64,000 nucleotides of DNA from Coffea arabica. Lineage: Eukaryota; Streptophyta; Magnoliopsida; Gentianales; Rubiaceae. Position numbers and translations under genes: made by a program. The notes under the pieces are model-generated. The model had not been told where the DNA came from. It did not search any database and saw only the letters and a program-made list of their open reading frames with translations. This document shows positions 22,039 to 32,959 of this stretch, one piece after another; the first letter of the stretch is position 1; the number at the start of each line of letters is the position of its first letter. The DNA is taken from NCBI RefSeq assembly GCF_036785885.1, contig NC_092315.1:19942026-20006025 (forward strand), in the 5' to 3' direction.

Positions 22039-22737
22039 TCAATTGACTCCATAGACCCATTTTTCTGCATTGCTTGTGTAGCTAACCAACTCTTCGGGCT
22101 TGAACCATAGGCTGATTTCATCCCTTACAGTCTTAGGGCCATCACTTCCATGAATAATATTCCTTCCAACCACAACAGCAAAGTCACCTCTGATGGTTCC
22201 AGGTTCTGATTTCTGTGGATTTGTAGCTCCAATAAGTTTCCAGTCGGATTTTATTACTTCTTCACCTTCCCAAACCATGGCAATGACAGGACCAGAGCTT
22301 AGGAAGCCACAGAGGCCATTAAAGAATGGTCTTTTCCTTGAGATCATGATAATGCTTTTGTGCAAATTCCTTTGAAGGAACCACAATTTTCATTGCCATG
22401 AGCTTAAAACCTTTGCATTCAAGCGGGATATAATTTTTGCAATCAATCCTCTCTGCACCCCATCAGTCTTGATGGTAACAAAAGTGCGTTCCAACTCTGC
22501 AGCATGTGCTTCTTGCTCTGTGAGCATGTAAGCTGCTGCAGGAAGGGCAAGGAGCCCTGAAATCGAACTTCTAGAAGCATTTCCTGGATCCACCTTGTCA
22601 GGCACGGCAAGAGTAGTTGCCCTTGCTCTCAATGAAACTACTGTTGTTCGCCCTTCGGAAAAGGCACGAGAGCTTTGCCTGCTGGAAGTAGAAAGAAGAG
22701 TCCTTGCAGCTCGTGTAGCATATCTGCAAATTTAAAA
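22039..22737 (-). pseudogene. nucleoside diphosphate kinase (NDPK III-like, organellar) pseudogene
   Basis: NDPK moves the terminal phosphate between nucleoside tri- and diphosphates through a phospho-His. Read on the minus strand, the copy has a Ser/Arg-rich presequence (RTLLSTSSRQSSRAFSEGR), a hydrophobic segment (ISGLLALPAAAYML), [17 protein letters not shown] (Pro of the usual KPDG changed to Thr), then [18 protein letters not shown], the active-site NIIHGSD and the end AEKWVYGVN. Two single-base frameshifts break it: a missing base near 22410 and an extra A near 22333. No intron is seen across about 600 coding bases, so a retrocopy is possible. There is no poly(A) tail; the 3' side has a T run instead. 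The start codon region is degenerate. Confidence 0.82.
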
Positions 22738-23189
22738 TCTCATTTTCTTTCTTTTCCTTTTCTCAATTTATCTAATCAAAATTTATGAAAAAACCGGTTC
22801 GGGGTTTGAGGTGAAAAGGTCAGAAAGAGAGACCAACAATAATCGCAATGGATCTTCTGTCTCGCATCCTGTGCCACTTTCTATCCCACTTTTTATTATA
22901 TTGCTATTTCTCTTATATAAACATCATGTTTTAGTTCTTTTTTATTTCCTTAATATCCAATAACTATTAACTTAGTAATACACAAAATTTAACAAACTCA
23001 AAAAATCAAAATGCATAAAAAATGAGATTTTTCATGAATTTTCTGCTGTATTTTTTAATTTTCTATTATATATTATTTTTTGGAACTTGTTGTATTTATT
23101 TTTTATTCAACTAATAGTTATTGAATGTTAAGAAAACAAAAAAGAAGTAAAACATGATGTTTATGTAAGAGAAATAGCAATATAATAAA

Positions 23190-24281
23190 GAGCAAATTAT
23201 CCGATTGGCCACTAAACTTTTGCAATCGTCGAGTTTTGGTCACTCAACTATTAAAAGTCTGGTTTTGGCCACTCAAATATATAAAAGCGAGACGCGAGGC
23301 CATTCTGTTAGATTTAGCCGTTAACTTCATCGATGCGTCTGTTTGCACGATTTCCAATACAAAAAGCAGGGTCAATTTAGGAAGTTGAAAATAGACCTTC
23401 TTCTTCTTGTTGTAAAAAGCTAATAAAGATTACTTTACCAACTATTTATAAAATTAAAAAAAAAATTGTTTACAGAATAGGCCTGAAAAAATAGATGCAG
23501 CTACAAATATACCATTACACGAGTAACTCTAGCTCAGAGAAAAAAAAAACAACAGGAAAGAAAAGGAGAATTCAGCTAAAGAATAAGCACACAAACTCAA
23601 TACTTGCGATGTTGAATGGGTATATTGGAAGCTTTCCAAATGGCAATTTTCTCAAAAGCTTCAATGGGAAGTACAAAATGTGCATTAGGGAAATTACAAT
23701 GTCCTCCACCATCAGCTTCAAACCCATAATTCGGAGCACAAAAGTTAGTCGCAGTAACAATAATGGAAGTCCCAAGAATACACCATCTCATGTCCTGAAC
23801 ACGCCTAACTTGAAAGCAAGCTCCACAGATCTGACCCTTTTCAAACAGGACTTTACTGAGTGCAGCTGTGGCTTTCCCGTATCCCATTTTCTCCAGGTCC
23901 CCATAACCACAAGCCCCACCAACCGGGTCTCCCGGTTCCGCGACGGCGTAGTAGGTGGCTCTGGCGGATCTCCACTCTGTGTAGGAGGAGGGGGTGGAGG
24001 AAGAAGGGAAGTAGTGGTAGTGGGAGCGGACTAGCTGGGGTAGTGGGAGCGGACTAGCTGGGAGAGTAGCATTCATGCTACTCTCAGGTCCTAAATTGTC
24101 CCTGCCTTTTGTATTGGAAATCGCACGGACAGACACATCGATGAAGTTAACGGCTAAATCTAACAGAATGGCATCGCGTCTCGCTTTTATGCACTTTAGT
24201 GGCCAAAACCAGACTTTTAATAGTTGAGTGACCAAAACTCGACGATTGCAAATGTTTAATGGCCAACCGGATAATTTGCTC
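23190..24281. mobile_element. Pack-MULE (Mutator-like) carrying expansin sequence
   Basis: The ends are GAGCAAATTATCCG and its near-perfect inverted copy. Terminal inverted repeats are about 193 bp each (23190-23382 and 24089-24281). It is flanked by a perfect 9-bp duplication TATAATAAA (23181-23189 and 24282-24290), the MULE hallmark. No transposase is present. The 0.7-kb interior contains part of an expansin gene, so this is a gene-capturing, non-autonomous MULE. A 23-bp tandem duplication (about 24016-24062) lies inside. Confidence 0.9.
23597..24235 (-). CDS. chimeric ORF: MULE TIR leader fused to expansin N-terminal domain
   Basis: This is a 212-codon uninterrupted frame. Residues 1-49 come from the MULE terminal inverted repeat, 50-86 are a Pro/Ser-rich linker, and 88-212 are the expansin six-stranded double-psi barrel domain: GGACGYGDLEKMGYG, CGACFQV, RWCILGTSIIVTATNFC, GGGHCNFPNAHFVLPIEAF. 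Expansins loosen cell walls outside the cell. The HFD motif is HFV here, which I recall from the EXPA13-like clade. Six Cys remain; the position after CGACFQVR, usually Cys, is Arg. There is no signal peptide and no C-terminal carbohydrate-binding domain, so it is unlikely to work as an expansin. No intron is visible. Whether it is transcribed is unknown. Confidence 0.75.
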   Translation of the reverse strand: MVTQLLKVWFWPLKCIKARRDAILLDLAVNFIDVSVRAISNTKGRDNLGPESSMNATLPASPLPLPQLVRSHYHYFPSSSTPSSYTEWRSARATYYAVAEPGDPVGGACGYGDLEKMGYGKATAALSKVLFEKGQICGACFQVRRVQDMRWCILGTSIIVTATNFCAPNYGFEADGGGHCNFPNAHFVLPIEAFEKIAIWKASNIPIQHRKY

Positions 24282-24303
24282 TATAATAAAAGTGGGATAG
24301 AGA

Positions 24304-26865
24304 AGTTGACTAAATAACAATCTTTGACCAACATAAACTAATTATCCAAGTTCATATTCCCCATAGAAATAATAATCATTACCATACTAAGCGAGAGTTC
24401 GGTTGCTACAGTGAAAATGGACCAGTTATCCGGTAATTTTCAACTTTGAGCGCATTTGGTATTGTTAGTTGGACAAGAAACTTTTTGGAGCAGTTGGTGT
24501 GCGTTTACTTTCCTTCTTCAGGTGTGTGCTTCCTTTTGCAAGTAAAATTCATAGATATCAGGCTGGCTTGTGGTCAACTGTCCGATTGTGCGAAATATAT
24601 TACATTCAAATTAGGACCATCAAATTAAAATAACTCCTCTTACCAACAAAAAAAAATCAAATTAACTCCGCTCGGGAAGTTTATTGCATGGAAATTAAGA
24701 CCGCTTCACAAATTAAGATCAGTGGTGAGTGGGCGATGTGTCAAGCAGTGTGTGGGAGCCGCATGGCCAAATGCTGCTTTGAAGATGACTTTCTCAGCAG
24801 ATTGGTAGGCGAGAAAGCTTTATGCGAGTTTGAGCTTCTAAGCTATTTGCGAATTTCAGCTTCTAAAGATTTACGTCAGTTAGAGCTGCTGAAGATTTAC
24901 GTGGCTTCTGTTTACTTACCATGTATGAATTTACATGTACCATTGATTAAATTCAGGTAGTATAACTGATAAGGTTCAGGTAGGGCATGAATTCTTTTTC
25001 TCCTTTCTTCAATTGTGAGACCACAGGCGGTTGATTGATTAGCGTCAGACAGAGTTTGAATCTTTTGTTTCTTGCTTCAATTCTGAGGCCAGCGGTTTGT
25101 TTTGTATTTATCAATTTGCTGGTCATAATTGAAGGTTGCATTCACGTGGTTTGCTTGTTTTGGTGTTGATGCATTTCTTTTAGAATTAAGGGCTGCATTT
25201 TTCTTGTTATATAGTTAAAGAGCTTAGTGGTTTGTGGTTAGTTATGATTGTGATAGATATTGATGAACGCTTAGTTTCGGTGATTTGTGAAGTGATTTTC
25301 TTGTTCAGCTCTTCATGTTTTCCTGTTCATAATTAAGATCTATATTTAACATAAGTAATTGAGGGTACTCGTTTCTGTTCAATTATGATTGTAATAAGAA
25401 TTCATGAAACCTTAGGCCTGGTGCTTTTGTAAGGTGAACTCCTTACTCTACTTCTGCCTTGATCTTATTTTGTCTGCTGCACTGCTGTTTTCTTGCCACT
25501 TGTAGATTACCTACTGTTAAATCTGTTCATTTGTAATGAGATTTTGTGTGCGAGGTTCATAATAAACTATTGGTGTTAAATTTGTTGATCTGTCATTAGA
25601 CAAGCAATTGGATTTTTTTCTGAATCAGAGGGCAAGCTTCTGTTCAGCAGAGGTAGTAGTGGATGCAGATGGGTTATAGTTAAACGCCTAATTGCCCCTT
25701 TTGCTTGGAGATTACTTGAGTTGTAACATAAAAGCTACTTTCCATAATCCTGGAGGAAACAGAAACACGTAAAAGTATGTTTGTAGCATCCATCAAGATG
25801 AATGTGTAGGTTTTGTTTCCAATAAAACAATTTTCCATCCCAGTGCTTTAAACGAGTAGGCCACTATTTCTGGAGGTCATTGTTCAGTGCTTGTATTCTT
25901 CTTATAGTTCCTTTGCTTTTCATTTCCTTAGGACTGAGTTCGTCATATTCTTCATTGTTTGCCGGTTTCTGTCCTTTTCCCTCTAGGAACTGTCTTAGGC
26001 TTTTAATTTTCAAGAATACTAATGATTGGGCTTGGGCATGTTCTAATTTGATATTCGTATTTTGAAAAGTTGATTTTAGAAAAGCTCAAAATCAGAATAC
26101 CAAAAGCAGGCCTTTTTTAGCTTCTGATTTTGGATCTTTTAAGCTTTAAAAAAAATGTAAAAAGTTGATTGAAAAAGCAGTTCAGATTATTGCATTGTAT
26201 CCTTGTGATATAGTTGGCAGAATCACAGCGCTTAGCATATATAAAGTTTCAGACCTTTTTGCTTCCTTCTCCTTATTGATTAGCTGCACTTTTTCCTTAA
26301 ATACAAAAGAGCTCATTTCGCCAAACTTGTGGACTTCTAACAACCACCATTTGGTCCCTGTTCTTTCTCATTTTTGTTTCCGAGTGATAAAGAAAAAGTG
26401 CATCCAATATATTTGGCTTATATCTTTCCTTTTCTTGCTAAACACTTCAGTCCTATGCTATTTCTACTCCACTTTACCAAGCAGCCCTGGAAGGATCATT
26501 TGTGCAGCTTCATGGTTGTGCTATACCCGTAATCCAATAGGCATTGATACAACCCCTGAGCAATAGGAAATCATCGGTGATGTCATTCAGGATACAAACC
26601 ATATTCCCTATTTTGATGTTACTTATCAATTAAATCTTTCTGGCTGCTTGAGATTTTGTTTGTTTTACTCTAAGCAGTTGTTCCATTTTTATTTTGCTTT
26701 GTGCCTGATAAAAAGTATGCTGAAACGATAGGGGTTCTTTAATTTGAATGAATAGAATTTATTACATTTAGATTTAATAAACAAACAGCAATGTAATGGT
26801 GGAAAAATAGCACTTCAATTAAGCCTTGTCTAGATTAACCTCCATCTATTTAGAATCAGGCTCAA
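24304..26865. other. 2.5-kb stretch without recognised gene
   Basis: The sequence is T-rich and intron- or UTR-like; the longest frames (for example 26165-26566, 133 codons) match nothing I know and have no compositional support. A foldback is present at about 26064-26165, where AAAAGCTCAAAATCAGAA is mirrored by TTCTGATTTTGG...AAGCTTT. It may be the flank of a gene displaced by transposons, but this cannot be shown. Confidence 0.5.
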
Positions 26866-26873
26866 ATTTCGGC

Positions 26874-28690
26874 TATGATGGCAACGGGGCGGGGCAGACC
26901 CCTGTCTCACTGCCTACTAACTCCCCTGCCCCGCCCCGCTTCCCCAGCGGGGCGCCTACGAGGCTAATGAAAATTTCTTAGATAATTTTATTATAGTCAA
27001 ATTTTAGCAAATAATCAAGTACTAAAATATCAACACAACATCAAGTTATTATCCATTATAATTTCATAATTGAAACTCATAAAAACAAGGGTTAATATCA
27101 GAAACCTCCCTTGAGGTTTCTTCTAATTACACCTAGCACCCCTCATGTTTCGAAATCACACTTAGCACCCCTGGAATGATAACTTTGGTATCATTGTCAA
27201 CCCTTTATTATTTTTGTTCCACTTTTACCCTCCTTGTGAACTCTATTTATGTAACTCACATCCCTCCAACTTTGGTAACACTATAAAATCGTCCTTGAAC
27301 AGTGTAACATGTTTTGAACATTTTGTAATTTTATGTAAACTTCTTGTACATATTTATAATAGATTGCGTTTCTGTTATTAAGTTTTATAAATAATTCACA
27401 TAGAGTTACACATTGTTTAAAAAATGTTACATTGATCTGAACGGAGATTAAAAAAAATGTGACTATGGATTCTCATAATGGCAGCAATAGTTTCAATATG
27501 TGGTTGTAGTTGTAAATAAACTTGCTCTTCCATTTTTGTGAAAATGAGGTAGTATAAATAGCTTTTTGTGCATCCTAGTCGAATGGAGTTTGTAAGTTAT
27601 TAATATTGCGATACCCTATTGTCAAGTAGAAATGGCTTGCTAATGCTATATACTCATGAATTCCCATCATCTTTAAACTACTTTTAGATTATGTTATTAT
27701 TCACTTAGGAATTGCAATTTTGGCAATAACACTATGTCCATTGCCAAAAGTCAACATCACTGGAAACTCCATGGCTATTTAATATTAGGGAGTGAGATAG
27801 AAGCAGTTGTTAGATCAACCATCCCTAAATCATGTAACATTTTTTGAACATTTTGTAATTTTATATAAACTTTTTGTACATCGTTACAATAGAAGTGTGA
27901 TAAGTTGTTAGTGTACAGATGGGTCCAATATGTAATAATTGTATTTGTGTTGATAAGTTTTACAAATAGTTCAATTAGAGTTACACTTTGTACAAAAAAT
28001 ATTACATAATTACAGAATAGTTTTACATAATTTAAGGAAAACCTCAAGGGAGGTTTCCGAAATTAACTCTACATAAATAGAGTTCACAAGGAGGGTAAAT
28101 GTGGAACAAAAATAATGAGGGGTTGACAATGATACCAAAGTTGTCATTACAGGGGTGCTAAGTGTGATTTCGAAAACATGAGGGGTGCTAGGTGTGATTA
28201 GAAGAAACCTCAAGGGAGGTTTCTGATATTAACCCTAAAAACAATCAAACAAAAGTTATTTGAATACAATCCAACATGATGAAACAAATACAACTAAAGT
28301 TGTCAACTTTTCCCTTTTGACACAAATACAATTACTAAGTCATTATTGTATTTTTTTAAAGAAAAAATGTTATTGTGTTACGTGTAATTAGGAATTTTGT
28401 ATAAATGTATTAGTAAATTTAGTATAACTAATTAATAATTTTATTAATAGACATATATAATTATTAGTATAATTGATAATATCAATTTTATTACATATAA
28501 TAATATCCATTATATAATACATATAACTAATAAAATCATTATTATAAGTTTGTAACTAATTAAATTAAATATTATATATAGATATAATAGAAATGGGGGA
28601 AAAATTCCTTCCCCCCCCTCCCCACCTAGCCCCAACCCCACCCCATTAACCCCCCCGTGAGGCCGGTGCCCGCCCCAATTGCCATCCCTA
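26874..28690. mobile_element. hAT-type non-autonomous element (contains nested MULE)
   Basis: The left end TATGATGGCAACGGGGCGG and right end (reverse complement) TAGGGATGGCAATTGGGGCGG are inverted. Flanks ATTTCGGC (26866-26873) and ATTTTAGC (28691-28698) form an imperfect 8-bp duplication (6 of 8 match), the hAT size. Both ends are strikingly GC-rich (26885-26955, 28612-28675) while the interior is very AT-rich. Without the MULE it is about 660 bp. No transposase. Confidence 0.65.
27089..28235. mobile_element. non-autonomous MULE nested in the hAT element
   Basis: It has terminal inverted repeats of about 170 bp (27089-27258 and 28066-28235), beginning GGGTTAATATCAGAAACC. It is flanked by a perfect 9-bp duplication TAAAAACAA (27080-27088, 28236-28244). 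A shorter copy of the terminal sequence (28036-28065 region) lies just inside the right arm. The interior contains two related blocks, about 27311-27430 and 27842-28005, both starting TTGAACATTTTGTAATTTTA. No host gene fragment is recognised. Confidence 0.85.
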
Positions 28691-28698
28691 ATTTTAGC

Positions 28699-29567
28699 AT
28701 GAAATCTATTGAGCTCAGGTTTCAAGTTCCAGTAGACACTATATTCTCTTCTTTCATACTTGACCTGAGCGTTTTATACTTCTTCTGTTTTTGTGAATTT
28801 ATACTTTTGAGATTCTTTTTTTTTTCTCTTTAATAGTTATTGGCAAGCCACTATGCTTTAGTTCATTATTACTGGGAATCATAATTATTAATTGAATGCA
28901 TTTTGGCATGTGGCATGTTGTAAGTTATGAGTTATATATGGCCTGCATTTACAAAAATATATTGAACTGTTAAATAAATATGTGTTGGATCCTGACCCAT
29001 GAGTTTTCTACACCAATATGTGATGTGCTTGATTACAACAAGAAAATTGACCAATTTAATTAATTAGGATTGGATTTGATCAATCTCCTTTGTAAGCTAA
29101 TGAACGTTAAATTTAGTAAAACCCAAACGGTTCAAGTACAGGTAATTGATTGCTTTCTTTGTGTACGTGCACTAAATGATTGGATGTATATCATGTATTG
29201 TAGATTAATCTCAGAATGATGGTTAAAAAGTCATGAAATATGCAGAATGCTTATTAAGTTTCCATGGAAAGTATTAACAAGATGACGTTTCAGATGACCA
29301 ATTTTTCTTTCGTGGTTAAATTTAACAAGATGACCAATTTTTCAGATGATGTTTTGCTGTAAGGGTTTGCAAGTGGTAGCTTATGGCTTGGAACTTTTAA
29401 TTAGTTGCTCAGTCATGGAGCAAAAACTTAAGGGGTTTATGCTCTACTCTTCTGCAGATGTCGCAACAAGATATATCGACCTAAAAGCCCTTATATTTTG
29501 GAGACTAATTAATTATCTTCTCTGAAAATTGTCCTCCCTTCCATTGTTTGTTGTGATTGCTTTTTCA
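28699..29567. other. AT-rich intergenic DNA
   Basis: No gene is recognised. A duplicated GATGACCAATTTTTC word at about 29294 and 29330 is the only structure noticed. Confidence 0.5.
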
Positions 29568-29577
29568 ATATTTATAT

Positions 29578-30027
29578 GGGTAAAATACCAAAAAACTCCC
29601 TATGATTTGATATATGTTCAATTTAACTTTCTCTAGTTTATAAACCTACACTATAACTCCCTGTGATTTTGACTAAATTAAAAATTGAATAGAAAACATC
29701 CAATCTAATGGTTATATGTGAAATGTCTATATTACTCCTACTATACGTGAAATGCTTTCCATTCAATTTTCAATTTAGTTGAAATCGTAGAGAGGTATAG
29801 TGTAGTTTTTCAAACTAGATGAGTTAAATTGAATATTCGTCAAATCATAGCGAGTTCATTTATATAGAAACAATATTGATTTTTCACGTATAACCGTTAG
29901 ATTGAATTATTTCTATCCAATTTTCAATTTAGTTGAAATCACAGGGAATTACAGTGTAGATTTTCAAACTAAAGGGATTTAAATTAAATATTTAGCAAAC
30001 CACAAGAAGTTTTTTGGTATTTTACCC
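29578..30027. mobile_element. 450-bp MITE with 10-bp target duplication
   Basis: The ends are GGGTAAAATACCAAAAAACT and its inverted copy. The flanks are a perfect 10-bp ATATTTATAT (29568-29577 and 30028-30037). A 9-11 bp duplication suggests a Mutator-like origin. The interior has a diverged repeat around CAATTTAGTTGAAATC (29770, 29926) in which phrases like CTCCCTRTGATTT recur. No coding content. Confidence 0.82.
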
Positions 30028-30037
30028 ATATTTATAT

Positions 30038-30828
30038 ATTTTTTGTGATGTCTTTAATTAGCCACAGAGTAGATCATCTCATGAGAGCTGCTAAGGTATA
30101 TTGTCTAATCTTTATTAAACCATATATATAGAGACATACACACACACCCACATATGTATAATTCTTTCTCTTATTGCCAGCTACCAAAAAAATTTTCTAC
30201 ATTTTCTCCACTTAACAAATATAAAAGAGCAAAATGGTGAATAAAAGAGCAAAAAAAATTTTCCACTTTTTTTTTTAATAAAAGTGGTATTCAAAATCAA
30301 GATAGTTGGAATCTTTAAATGGTGAATTCCAAATCGACTTGTGTTCAAGGATAGGTTAGAATAAAATGCTAAGAAATAACTAGTGGAGCTATTCTACAAA
30401 TGGGGTAACAAACTCGTGTTTAAGGTTAGAAAATATGTATTTATTAAATCATGTTTTCATGCTCAGAAGAAAAAAGTTGGGCCTACTGTAAATGTTCAAA
30501 AACTATAATCTTCTTAAATTGCATATTTTTTTATGAAGAAAGTTTATCCTTTTGCCAAAAACAATGTTTACATGGAGATCCCTTTATATCTTTTTATTTT
30601 TTGGCAAAACGGAAGTACCCTCTAACCATTCTAACTCAAAAAACAACCAGGCAGCTTATGATACAGATTGCCAAAAAAAAAAAAAATTCATCAACCAAGT
30701 AACAGAAAGAATCATCAAATAAGTAAGAATTATAAATCCAAAGAACCTAGAAAATAGAAAAGAAAAATTTTAAGCTCAAGAAATTGTTAGATATTGTTAT
30801 ATATCTAAGTCATTATCTTAGTGAAAAT
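30038..30828. other. AT-rich intergenic DNA
   Basis: Several A-runs and a short CA tract (about 30136-30150). The 83-codon frame at 30451-30702 resembles nothing I know and ends in a poly-Lys A-run. Confidence 0.45.
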
Positions 30829-31084
30829 TCAAAGAGATTCTTCCATACTCCTCATACTCACCACATAAAGTGCTACCTCCTATACAAATTATCATAACCA
30901 AAATCATCAAAATCTCCCAAAAAAAAAACAAAGAGATAGACCACCAAAAAAAGGGAAGAAAGAAAGAAAAATAACAAATATGTATATTTACTCTTGCAAG
31001 TTGATGTTGGTCAATATTGAGAGCTCGAGGCTTATTTTCAATAGATGATGTCCTGTCCAAAGAAACTATTGTTGCTCCCTCCAT
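30829..31084 (-). pseudogene. two-exon remnant of a small plant protein (function unknown)
   Basis: Exon 1 (31084 to 30992, 31 codons) starts MEGATIVSLDRTSSIENKP and ends QHQLAR at a GTAAAT donor. A 112-bp intron runs to a TATAG acceptor. Exon 2 (from 30879) continues in phase 0 as EVALYVVSMRSMEESL and meets TGA at 30829-30831. The joined text, with a hydrophilic N-terminus then an Ala-Arg-Glu-x-Ala-Leu-Tyr-Val-Val helix and MEE(A/S)L, resembles a conserved plant protein I cannot name. After the stop the same frame reads IFTK, as if the family continued, so the stop looks like a mutation and the rest is lost. A chance splice pair is the alternative. Confidence 0.38.
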
Positions 31085-31240
31085 ACATGAACACTTTTAA
31101 TCTACTGATCAAACAATCATTTGCATTGCAACAAAAAAGAATAGGTTCCAATATGAAATCTTGATTAGGAGAAATGGTAATATATATAAACCGAAGTCAT
31201 GATGGGGCTAGAGTTGAATAAAAATTATGTGTCATGCATC

Positions 31241-32959
31241 CAGACCTATTAATGTAAAATAAAAAGCCATTGAATATACAAAAAAGATTAATTCAACTTT
31301 ATGTTGGTTTGAAAATATTTTTAAATATGTTTGAATGCTCATTCAAGTCTAGCAAACAAAATAAAATGATAAACCCATTTTATAATTGTCTTTCTTCTAT
31401 CAACTGTTAAATGCGAAGTACTAGCAAACAGAAATTGTCAAAAAAAAAAGGAAATTGTCAAATTGCTTATCTTAGAGAAGTAACGTGACTATAAGCAAGA
31501 CTATGCCTTTTAGTTCTACCTTTTAGGCATTACTTACTGATTAATGCTACATTAAGAATGTTAGATAACCATACCTTTCAGTTCTACCTAATTTTAGGCA
31601 TTACTTACTGATTAATGCTACCTTAAGAATGTTAGATAACCTGATTTCAAGGTCATGTTTATCTGTGCAATTAGGAAAAACACATACTCACACACATGAC
31701 TACTATATCTAACAAAGAAAAAAACACACACAAACATAACAGCAAAATAACGAGTCTCAGCTACCGACACATGGCATCAAGGTTGAAAAACTAGTATTCT
31801 AAAGCATAAAAATTGAATGATTCAGCAAATTAGCAAAATTCACTAACAAATACAAAAAGAAAAGAACAAAAACTTCAACCTTTTTGTATGGAAATCCTAA
31901 CTAAAATTTACAAATCATACCCGCAATAAAAAATGAAATGTGCTTATCGGATGCTTCAATTATTAGAGTCATCATGCACAAAAAATAAAAAATAGGTCTA
32001 AATCTAGGGCCAAACCTAGATCTAAATATATAACCAGACCTTACTCATACTATTAAAATTGTTAAATTTTGTTCAAGCATACAAAAGAAACATAATATTT
32101 TTACCCAGACCTATTAATGTAAAATAAAAAGCCATTGAATATACAAAAAAGATTAATTCAACTTTATGTTGGTTTGAAAATATTTTTAAATATGTTTGAA
32201 TGCTGATTCAAGTCTAGCAAACAAAAGAAAATGATAAACCCATTTTATAATTGTCTTTCTTCTATCAACTGTTAAATGCGAAGTACTAGCAAACAGAAAT
32301 TGTCAAAAAAAAATGAAAATTGTCAAATTGCTTATCTTAGAGAAGTAACGTGAATATAAGCAAGGCTATGCCTTTTAGTTCTACCTTTTAGGCATTACTT
32401 ACTGATTAATGCTACATTAAGAATGTTAGAAAACCATACCTTTTAGTTCTACCTAATTTTAGGCATTACTTACTGATTAATGCTACCTTAAGAATGTTAG
32501 ATAACCTGATTTCAAGGTCATGTTTATCTGTGCAATTAGGAAAAACACATACTCACACCCATGAGTACTATATCTAACAAAGAAAAAAAACACACACAAA
32601 CATAACAGCAAAATAACGAGTCTTAGCTACCGACACATGGCGTCAAGGCTGAAAAACTAGTATTCTAAAGCATAAAAATTGAATGATTCAGCAAATTAGC
32701 AAAATTCACTAACAAATACAAAAAGAAAAGAACAAAAACTTCAACCTTTTTGTATGGAAATCCTAACTAAAATTTACAAATCATACCCGCAATAAAAAAT
32801 GAAATGTGCTTATCGGATGCTTCAATTATTAGAGTCATCATGCACAAAAAATAAAAAATAGGTCTAAATCTAGGGCCAAACCTAGATCTAAATATATAAC
32901 CAGACCTTAATCATACTATTAAAATTATTAAATTTTGTTCAAGCATACAAAAGAAACAT
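31241..32959. repeat. 865-bp direct tandem duplication
   Basis: Copy 1 is 31241-32094 and copy 2 is 32106-32959, both starting CAGACCTATTAATGTAAAAT; the period is 865. A few point differences and short indels separate them, so identity is high. Each copy holds an older 68-bp tandem pair (31506 and 31574; again near 32369 and 32439) containing TTAGGCATTACTTACTGATT. There is no ORF of note. Confidence 0.92.

Larger units (their letters stand above)
22872..24303. mobile_element. long-armed MITE, interrupted by the Pack-MULE
   Basis: The left arm (about 22872-22975: TCTATCCCACTTTTTATT, then GCTATTTCTCTTA and ACATCATGTTTTA) is mirrored by the right arm (23082-23189 continued at 24291-24303: AGTGGGATAGAG). 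The right arm is split exactly at the MULE target duplication, so the MULE landed in this arm. Without the MULE the element is about 330 bp, with arms of about 100 bp. The outermost boundary and target duplication are unclear; the superfamily is not assigned. Confidence 0.65.

Noticed and set aside
23495..24057. Plus-strand ORFs of 179 and 65 codons
   Set aside because: They are antisense shadows of the expansin frame; their Gly/Arg-rich text comes from the reverse complement of conserved expansin codons.
24446..24960. Two short plus-strand ORFs as a small gene
   Set aside because: No known domain, no consistent splice pattern, and base composition like the surroundings.
26165..26566. Plus-strand ORF of 133 codons
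   Set aside because: It is Cys/Phe/Leu-rich without a recognisable domain, in intron-like T-rich DNA; chance is more likely.
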